Source: Gammaproteobacteria bacterium
GTDB lineage: Bacteria; Pseudomonadota; Gammaproteobacteria; JABABF01
Length of the DNA: 8,141 nucleotides
Assembly (NCBI GenBank): GCA_014238345.1
Contig: JABABF010000236.1
Location: 1-8,141, forward strand
Direction: 5' to 3'
Under the pieces are notes generated by a model. That model had not been told where the DNA came from. It was given only the letters and a program-made list of their open reading frames with translations, and made no database searches. Made by a program: the position numbers and the translations under genes. Positions within the stretch are counted from its first letter, which is position 1. Every line of letters starts with the position of its first letter. Of the stretch, positions 1 to 5,382 are shown piece by piece.

Positions 1-1797
1 GCTGGTGGCCGGGAGGGTACTATGCTACAAGAGCTGGATCATAGTGCAACCCCGATGGGGGCACGTCTATTGCGCAGTTGGTTGCTGCGACCGCTGTGTG
101 ATCGCCGTCAGATCGAGGCGCGCCAGCAGGTGGTTGGAATCTTGTTGGATGGGAAGTGCCAGGTCGCACTGGCGAGGGCGCTGAAGCCGATGGGGGATCT
201 AGAGAGGGTTCTCAGTCGCATCGCCTTGGGCAGTGCACGCCCGCGTGATTTGGCTCGGCTTGGCGAGGCCTTGGCTGGTGTGGGGACGGTGCGTGCCACG
301 GTGCCCGAGGCTGCCGGCCGCCTCGCCGAGCTGCGCGAGGCAGTGAGAGAGTTCCCGTTGGAGTGCGAGTTGCTAGAGCGCGCTTTGGACATGCCTTTAC
401 CCGCTACATTGCGCGATGGCGGGGTCATCGCGGCAGGCTACGATGCGGAATTAGACGAACTGCGAGCACTCGGCGGCGATGTGGCCGAAGTGCTACGCGA
501 GCTAGAGGAGCGCGAGCGTCAGCGCAGTGGACTGAGTGCGTTGCGTACGGGTTACAACCGGGTGCATGGTTTTTATTTGGAATTGCCGCGTAGTCAGGCG
601 GAGCGAGCACCGACGGAATATGTGCGCCGCCAGACGCTCAAGCATGTGGAGCGCTACATCACACCCGAGCTCAAGGCGCTGGAGAACAAGGTGCTGGGCA
701 GTCGTAGTCGATCACTGGCGCGTGAGCGATTACTTTACGAGGAGCTGTTAGAGCGCTTACGCGAGCCGCTGGAGGGCTTGCAGAGCTTGGCATCGGCGCT
801 GGCTGAGCTCGATGTACTGGCTGGTTTAGCTGCTCATGCGGGGCGGGACGGTTGGTGTCGTCCACAATTTCTCGAAGCGGGTGAGGGCATGGAATTGAGA
901 GCTGCCCGACATCCGGTGGTGGAGGGCGCATTGGCACGGGGCGGTGCTGGGCAAGCTTTTGTGCCCAATGATCTCCAGCTCGGCACTGAGCGGCGCATGT
1001 TGATCATCACGGGGCCCAACATGGGTGGTAAATCCACCTACATGCGCCAGGTGGCACTCGTGGCGCTGTTGGCACATATCGGCAGCTTTGTACCAGCCGC
1101 CTCGGCGCGTCTGCCGTTGTTAGATCGCATTTTCACGCGCATTGGCTCGGCGGATGACTTGGCTGGTGGGCGATCGACTTTCATGGTGGAGATGACCGAG
1201 ACAGCGGCTATTTTGCACAGTGCTACCGAGCGTAGCTTGGTGTTGATGGACGAGATTGGGCGAGGTACCAGCACTTTTGATGGTCTGGCGCTGGCCTGGG
1301 CGGCGGCTCGGCATCTGGCCGAGGAAATCGGTGCCTTCACGCTGTTTGCCACCCATTATTTCGAGTTGACAATGTTGCCCGCGCAGTGTGCGGGAGTAGC
1401 TAATGTGCATTTACGGGCAGTGGAGCACGGCGATGACATTGTCTTTCTGTACGACCTCCAAGAGGGTCCAGCGAATCGTAGCTATGGCCTTCAGGTGGCG
1501 CGTCTCGCTGGCGTGCCTGCGTCAGTATTGTCAAGGGCACGCAGCAAATTGGCGCAACTAGAGGAGCAGGCGGCGACCTTGGGGGTGCTGAAGGCGCAAC
1601 AGGATTTGTTCCTGCACGATGATGACAGTAGTACTGGGGCAATGGTGGCGAGGGCTGAAGCGGAGTCAGATGATGCTTCCGCCACTGCGGTGCTGGCCGA
1701 GTTACGTGAGCTAAATTTGGATGATTTGACACCGCGTGAGGCACTGGAGGCACTGTACCATTTGCGTCGAGGCTTGACGGATGGTGCTGGCGAATAG
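1..1797 (+). CDS. mutS: DNA mismatch repair protein MutS, 5' truncated by window edge
   Basis: MutS binds mismatches and small loops in newly replicated DNA and, as an ATPase clamp, recruits MutL. The frame is open from base 1, and residues before the first ATG (base 22) continue the family alignment, so that ATG is internal. About 598 C-terminal residues are visible; roughly the first 270-290 (mismatch-reading and connector domains) lie outside. Seen in order: core/lever region beginning LDHSATPMGARLL; clamp helices; Walker A GPNMGGKST (1012-1038); signature loop DDLAGGRSTFMVEMTETA; Walker B LVLMDE (1237-1254) followed by IGRGTSTFDG; FATHYFELT with the conserved His at 1354-1356. Near the C-terminus QQDLF (1597-1611) fits the beta-clamp-binding pentapeptide. 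An acidic linker follows, then LDDLTPREALEALYHLR, matching the C-terminal dimer/tetramer helices of proteobacterial MutS. All catalytic motifs are intact. Stop TAG at 1795-1797. Confidence 0.97.
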   Translation, partial: AGGREGTMLQELDHSATPMGARLLRSWLLRPLCDRRQIEARQQVVGILLDGKCQVALARALKPMGDLERVLSRIALGSARPRDLARLGEALAGVGTVRATVPEAAGRLAELREAVREFPLECELLERALDMPLPATLRDGGVIAAGYDAELDELRALGGDVAEVLRELEERERQRSGLSALRTGYNRVHGFYLELPRSQAERAPTEYVRRQTLKHVERYITPELKALENKVLGSRSRSLARERLLYEELLERLREPLEGLQSLASALAELDVLAGLAAHAGRDGWCRPQFLEAGEGMELRAARHPVVEGALARGGAGQAFVPNDLQLGTERRMLIITGPNMGGKSTYMRQVALVALLAHIGSFVPAASARLPLLDRIFTRIGSADDLAGGRSTFMVEMTETAAILHSATERSLVLMDEIGRGTSTFDGLALAWAAARHLAEEIGAFTLFATHYFELTMLPAQCAGVANVHLRAVEHGDDIVFLYDLQEGPANRSYGLQVARLAGVPASVLSRARSKLAQLEEQAATLGVLKAQQDLFLHDDDSSTGAMVARAEAESDDASATAVLAELRELNLDDLTPREALEALYHLRRGLTDGAGE

Positions 1798-1972
1798 TGC
1801 AGGGAGCAACTGAGCAGACGACCCCTACAGCGGCGACTTTTTCGCTGACCATTCGCTGGGAGCAAGCTGTTTACTGGTCGCTTGACAGCCGCCGTTGAGT
1901 GCGATTGCCTGCCCCCCTGGGCGGGTCGCTACGTGATTGGAGTGGTTGGGGATTGACGGAAGTCAGTTCGTT
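1798..1972. other. Convergent intergenic region with small stem-loops
   Basis: These 175 bases separate the ends of mutS (+) and the Sel1 gene (-). I see no coding signal. There are three small dyads: CGGCGA/TCGCTG around a CTTTT loop (about 1830-1846); CCTGCCC (1908-1914) against GGGCGGG (1919-1925) with a four-base loop and one G-T pair; and TGAC/GTCA around a GGAA tetraloop (1954-1965), followed by a weakly T-rich GTTCGTTT. TTCGCTG occurs twice (1841-1847 and 1852-1858). No stem has a proper T tract on either strand, so no intrinsic terminator is called; the GC-rich stem may still slow polymerase in both directions. Confidence 0.45.
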
Positions 1973-3436
1973 TCACCTTGTAGGCGTAGCGGGAGCCGGT
2001 TGTTTTGAGCGGGCATTGCCATGGATTTTATTCCAGCGCCGCTGAGCCTCTAACTGTGCCTGCTCACGACCAGCGGTAGACAACTGACCCAAGATGGCAT
2101 CGCGTTGCTGGCGCCAGCCGTCGTTGTTGCTTTGTGCCACGGCTAATGACAGCCATATATAGGCCTCCAGTAGATTTTGCGGATGTCCCACGCCCGCTGC
2201 ATACAGCAGGGCTAGACGGTGTTGCGCCTGAGGGAGCCCCTGCCGCGCGGCGCGCTGGTACCACAGCCCTGCGTTGCTGGGGTCGGCGGCGGTGCCGCGA
2301 CCGAGCTGGTAGAGGGTGCCGACCTGGAATTGGGCGATGGGATGACCTTGATTGGCCAGCTGCAAGAGAATTTCAAAGGCGGCAGCGTCGTCTCCCTGCC
2401 GGTGACCTGGCGCATCTTCACGCAATAGTTGGGTGGCCTGTTGTAGAGATTCATACTGCTGTTGTTGCAGTGATTTTTGCGTGGGCGGTGCGATAGAGCG
2501 AACTCCGCGGCGCGGCCTAGCCGATGGTTGTCGTCGGTCGCTGGTCACAGCTGGTGGGGAGGTTGGTTGCGTCGGGGTGGCCGTGCGACTTTGTTCCGAG
2601 TTGCCCAAATCGCTTTCGGATATGGTGGCCGCAGCTCGATGCTCAGCTACTTGCCCGGCGGTATTCTGGGTGGAGCGGAGGGTGACCAACAGGGCGCGCG
2701 CCTCTTCTAATCCCTGCTCAGTCGCCTGTTGCAACCAGCTGGTCGCCTGTGCTACATCTACCGCCACACCATGCCCGTTCAGCAGGCGTACAGCGATGTT
2801 GTACTGCCCCTCCGCCAAGCCTCCTTCAGCTGATTTTTGATACCAGTAACTCGCCTGTTCTGGATCCGCTAAGAGACCTGTGCCCTGCTCGTAGGCATTG
2901 CCTAAATAAAACATCGCCGGGGCGTAGTTGAGCGCGGCGGCGCGACGATACAAAGAGATGGCCTCCTCGGGGTTGGCAGTGATGTCCTCGCCGCCTGTCA
3001 GTAGCAGACCTAGATAGACATGCGCTTGCAGGTGGTTGCGTTGCACAGCCTCGCGCAACAGGGTGAGAGCCTTGGCTGTGTCGCGTTGTAGCCCCCCCTC
3101 AGCCCTGAGGATCATCTGTGCCAGATAGTACATGCTGGCGCCCACGCTGGGGTGTTTAGAGCGGCGTTTTTTTGCTCCCTGTTGTAGCCAGTGGACGGCT
3201 TTATCAGTATCCCGCTCCACGCCGCTACCGATCAGGTATTTGAGTGCGATGAGGCAGGTGGCAGTATGGTCGCCCGCCTGCGCTTGTTGGCGCAATTTTG
3301 GGATTGGCTGCTCAATGGCGGGGACATCGTAGCGACAGGGCGAACGCTGAGTAGCCGGGGTTTGTGCTGTGGCCGGGACGGAGCTCAGGAGTAGCAGGGC
3401 GCTACCGAGCCAAGCACAGGCGCTGTATTTTTTCAT
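1973..3436 (-). CDS. Exported Sel1-like (TPR) repeat protein
   Basis: This is a 487-residue protein of unknown specific function. Its N-terminus is a clear Sec signal peptide: Lys-Lys at positions 2-3, a hydrophobic core WLGSALLLLSSV, and an ATA/Q cleavage site after about residue 24. The mature protein is therefore probably periplasmic. Sel1-type helical repeats (A..LG..Y..G.G...D...A..WY..AA..G pattern) fill residues about 50-250, for example AMFYLGNAYEQGTGLLADPE at 174-193. A polar, Pro/Ser/Thr/Gln/Arg-rich linker of about 90 residues (255-345) follows, then two or three more repeats at about 350-437, including AQFQVGTLYQLGRGTAADP. The C-terminal EAYIWLSLAVAQ plus a Gln/Arg-rich helix is a typical last Sel1 unit. 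Such repeats generally mediate protein-protein contacts, often at the envelope. The start codon overlaps the proS stop (ATGA) and has no Shine-Dalgarno sequence, so it is probably translated by coupling. No enzymatic domain is visible. Confidence 0.88.
   Translation of the reverse strand: MKKYSACAWLGSALLLLSSVPATAQTPATQRSPCRYDVPAIEQPIPKLRQQAQAGDHTATCLIALKYLIGSGVERDTDKAVHWLQQGAKKRRSKHPSVGASMYYLAQMILRAEGGLQRDTAKALTLLREAVQRNHLQAHVYLGLLLTGGEDITANPEEAISLYRRAAALNYAPAMFYLGNAYEQGTGLLADPEQASYWYQKSAEGGLAEGQYNIAVRLLNGHGVAVDVAQATSWLQQATEQGLEEARALLVTLRSTQNTAGQVAEHRAAATISESDLGNSEQSRTATPTQPTSPPAVTSDRRQPSARPRRGVRSIAPPTQKSLQQQQYESLQQATQLLREDAPGHRQGDDAAAFEILLQLANQGHPIAQFQVGTLYQLGRGTAADPSNAGLWYQRAARQGLPQAQHRLALLYAAGVGHPQNLLEAYIWLSLAVAQSNNDGWRQQRDAILGQLSTAGREQAQLEAQRRWNKIHGNARSKQPAPATPTR
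3433..3436 (-). promoter_or_regulatory. ATGA stop-start overlap of proS and the Sel1 gene
   Basis: On the minus strand, CCACATGA contains both the ATG of the Sel1 gene (3436-3434) and the TGA of proS (3435-3433). The bases just upstream, AGCATATCTACCAC, hold no purine-rich ribosome site. This arrangement is usual for termination-reinitiation coupling, and it implies one transcript carrying both genes. Confidence 0.8.
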
Positions 3437-5148
3437 GTGGTAGATATGCTATTGCTCAGTAGCGCGTTGAGTTGGGCAGCAGCTTCCTCAGCGGGCAATT
3501 CACGCTCCTCACCGCCGCGCCGTCGGAGTTCGACCATGCCGTGTTGCAAGCTGCGTTCTCCGATGACCAATAGATAGGGCAGGCCGATCAGTTCCATATC
3601 GGCAAATTTGACCCCGGGTCGCTCGGCTCGGTCGTCGAGCAACACACTGATGCCCCTGCTTTCCAGTTCGCCATAGAGACGCTCGGCAGTTTCGGCCACC
3701 GCCGCCGAGCGGTGGTGCCCCAGTGGCACTAGCGCCACTTGGAAGGGAGCCATTGATATTGGCCACAGGATGCCAGTCTCATCGTGGTGTTGCTCAATGG
3801 CGGCGGCGACGATACTACTGACACCGATGCCGTAGCAACCCATGTGGGGGTGGAACAGGCTACCGTCCTCGGCGTTGAGTTGTGCATTCATTGCTATGCT
3901 GTATTTTTGTCCCAGCTGAAAGATATGGCCGACCTCAATGCCGCGCTTGATCTCCAACACGCCGCCACTGGGGGCTGGATCACCTTGGCTGGCACAGCGT
4001 AAGTCGGCGCGTTGTGGTAGTGGCGCGTCGCGTCCCCAATTGGCTCCCGTATAGTGGTGCCCTTGGCGATTGGCACCGCAGATAAAGTCGGCGAGCTCGG
4101 CGGCGGCGTGGTCGGCGATCAGTGGCAACTTCAGTCCGATTGGCCCGATGACTCCGGGCTGTAAGTTGTGGCGCGAGCGCAGTTCATCTGCTGCAATGAA
4201 TCGCAGTGGCAGTTCCAACTCGGTGGCGCGCCCCGCCTTGACCGCGCTCAGCGTGTGGTCGCCACGCAACAACAGAGCGATGGGATCGCCGCCGCGTGCG
4301 GCGACCACCAGCACCTTGAGCGCACATTCTGGCGCAGCGTTGAGATGTTGGCATACAGCGGCGATGCTGTGGCAGTCGGCGGTGTGGACGGTTTGCAATG
4401 CCATACTGGGCGGGGGCGGCTCGCCGACCGCTGGACAGGGAGCCAGCTCGGCGGCGATGGCGTAGTTGCTAGTCGTATCGATAGCAACGGCATTTTCTCC
4501 CGCTGCCGCCAGCACTTGAAATTCGTGAGAAATAGCGCCGCCGATCTGCCCGCTATCGGCCTCCACGATACGATACTCAAGGCCGAGGCGGGTGAAGATG
4601 CGGCTGTAAGCATCGTGCATCGCTTGATAGCAGCGCGCAAGACAGCCTTGATCTTGGTGAAAAGAGTAGGCATCTTTCATCAGGAATTCACGCGCTCGCA
4701 TGACCCCACTGCGCGGGCGGATTTCATCGCGGAATTTGCTGCTGATCTGGTAGAGAGTGAGCGGTAGTTGGCGGTAGCTGGAGAGCTCCTGCCCGATGAG
4801 TGCAGTGATCACCTCCTCGTGGGTAGGACCAAGGCAGTATTCTTGGCCGTGGCGATCTGGAAAATTCAGCAACTCTGAGCCATAGTCCTCGCGCCGACCC
4901 GAGCGCTGCCACAGTTCGCTGGGCTGCACCATCGGCATCAGCAATTCCAGAGCTCCGGTGCGATCCATCTCCTCACGCACCACCGTCTCAACGAGCCGCA
5001 ACACCCGGCGACCCAGCGGCAGCCAGGTGTACAGCCCAGAGGCCAGCCGCCGCACCAGTCCGGCGCGCAACATCAACCGATGGCTCGTGGCCTCGGCCTC
5101 GGCGGGGGCTTCGCGCTGGGTTGGGAGAAAGTAGGAACTGGTGCGCAT
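3433..5148 (-). CDS. proS: Prolyl-tRNA synthetase, bacterial type with INS editing domain
   Basis: ProRS is a cytoplasmic class II synthetase that charges tRNA-Pro with proline and, through its inserted domain, hydrolyses Ala-tRNA-Pro. At 571 residues it nearly equals the 572 of E. coli, and MRTSSYFLPT aligns with the E. coli N-terminus, fixing the start. Motif 1 lies around GLYTWLPLGRRVLRLVETVV (residues 38-57). Motif 2 is KFRDEIRPRSGVMRAREF (138-155), including Arg144, matching the acceptor-reading Arg144 of E. coli. The INS domain spans about 223-400, with Lys278 (E. coli Lys279) and His365 (E. coli His369) present, so editing looks possible. Motif 3 is MGCYGIGVSS followed by IVAAAIEQ (436-453). 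The anticodon-binding domain follows, with ERPGVKFADMELIG. Odd: residue 445 is Ser where the motif 3 Arg (E. coli Arg450) is expected, and residue 418 is Ile where Glu is usual (KYSE). Otherwise the frame is intact. The upstream TATAAT suggests a leaderless message. Confidence 0.96.
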   Translation of the reverse strand: MRTSSYFLPTQREAPAEAEATSHRLMLRAGLVRRLASGLYTWLPLGRRVLRLVETVVREEMDRTGALELLMPMVQPSELWQRSGRREDYGSELLNFPDRHGQEYCLGPTHEEVITALIGQELSSYRQLPLTLYQISSKFRDEIRPRSGVMRAREFLMKDAYSFHQDQGCLARCYQAMHDAYSRIFTRLGLEYRIVEADSGQIGGAISHEFQVLAAAGENAVAIDTTSNYAIAAELAPCPAVGEPPPPSMALQTVHTADCHSIAAVCQHLNAAPECALKVLVVAARGGDPIALLLRGDHTLSAVKAGRATELELPLRFIAADELRSRHNLQPGVIGPIGLKLPLIADHAAAELADFICGANRQGHHYTGANWGRDAPLPQRADLRCASQGDPAPSGGVLEIKRGIEVGHIFQLGQKYSIAMNAQLNAEDGSLFHPHMGCYGIGVSSIVAAAIEQHHDETGILWPISMAPFQVALVPLGHHRSAAVAETAERLYGELESRGISVLLDDRAERPGVKFADMELIGLPYLLVIGERSLQHGMVELRRRGGEERELPAEEAAAQLNALLSNSISTT

Positions 5149-5154
5149 GGGAGA

Positions 5155-5160
5155 ATTATA
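5155..5160 (-). promoter_or_regulatory. Perfect -10 box just upstream of proS
   Basis: TATAAT reads on the minus strand at 5160-5155 and ends six bases before the proS ATG (5148). Standard -10 to start spacing would place transcription initiation at or one base before the A of the ATG. There is no good -35 at 16-18 bases; the nearest TTGACC (5203-5198) is much too far upstream. A short dyad, CCAG (5167-5170) and CTGG (5182-5185), surrounding the palindrome CCTAGG, sits in the spacer/-35 zone. The bases between the box and the ATG (TCTCCC) contain no Shine-Dalgarno sequence. Confidence 0.5.
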
Positions 5161-5242
5161 GAGAAACCAGCCTAGGGGAGACTGGAATAATGTAATCGGT
5201 CAACTATCTGGCAGTCAGCGGGTGAAGCTTGCTCCATGCGTT

Positions 5243-5273
5243 ATTGGCTAGTTGCCTGCTCCTAGCGGCCAAT
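5243..5273. repeat. Imperfect inverted repeat in the proS/DUF262 divergent region
   Basis: ATTGGCTAG (5243-5251) can pair with CTAG and GCCAAT (5262-5273), leaving a small bulge and a roughly ten-base loop. The motif ATTGGCT followed shortly by TTGC recurs at 5328-5339, next to a run of six T, giving a short direct repeat. There is no T tract after the stem on either strand, so it is not a terminator. Role unknown; it could be a binding site between the two divergent promoters. Confidence 0.3.
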
Positions 5274-5301
5274 AAATCAGACTTGTGAATTCCTCACCAA
5301 C

Positions 5302-5350
5302 TGTATCATTGAAGAATAGTCTTTTTTATTGGCTCTTGCGGTATGATACA
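5302..5350. promoter_or_regulatory. Inverted repeat flanking the DUF262 gene promoter, possible operator
   Basis: TGTATCAT (5302-5309) and ATGATACA (5343-5350) are perfect inverted copies with 33 bases between them, about 41 bases (near four helical turns) centre to centre. The right arm overlaps the candidate -10 TATGAT. A second short palindrome, GATACATATC (5345-5354), overlaps the same arm. An arm lying across a -10 box is a usual layout for repression, but no regulator gene is in the window and the repeat could be chance. Confidence 0.35.
5342..5347 (+). promoter_or_regulatory. Candidate -10 box of the DUF262 gene
   Basis: TATGAT matches five of six bases of the sigma70 -10 consensus and lies 35 bases before the ATG at 5383. 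No recognisable -35 exists at 16-18 bases upstream. An A/T-rich CTTTTTTATT (5321-5330) lies in the spacer. The lack of a -35 suggests a weak or activator-dependent promoter. Confidence 0.35.
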
Positions 5351-5367
5351 TATCGCAATGGCTTTCT

Positions 5368-5374
5368 GAAGGGA
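5368..5374 (+). promoter_or_regulatory. Shine-Dalgarno sequence of the DUF262 gene
   Basis: GAAGGGA, containing the AAGG core, lies eight bases before the ATG at 5383. It supports that start, which also leaves the expected few residues ahead of the DUF262 PIYQR motif. It is the only convincing ribosome site in the window. Confidence 0.7.
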
Positions 5375-5382
5375 CGCGCAAA

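Noticed and set aside
1400..1852. A 150-codon minus-strand frame opposite the end of mutS
   Set aside because: It is antisense to conserved MutS sequence, Pro/His/Ser-rich with no motif, and has no ribosome site.
1882..1887. A perfect TTGACA -35 hexamer in the gap after mutS
   Set aside because: No -10-like hexamer lies 16-18 bases downstream, and no plus-strand gene follows.
1908..1925. GC-rich stem-loop as an intrinsic terminator between mutS and the Sel1 gene
   Set aside because: Neither strand has a T run after the stem, so it does not meet the criteria. It is mentioned only as a stem-loop.
4168..4767. A 199-codon open frame on the plus strand inside proS
   Set aside because: It lies wholly antisense to the well-conserved proS, resembles no known family, and is the kind of long shadow frame expected opposite a GC-rich gene.
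5171..5186. CCTAGGGGAGACTGGA resembling the tRNA-Gln 3' end GCTGGGGGAGGTGGA, a possible degenerate attachment repeat flanking the DUF262 gene
   Set aside because: The match is short, gapped and G-rich, and falls in the proS promoter zone. It does not extend to the T-loop sequence, so chance is more likely.
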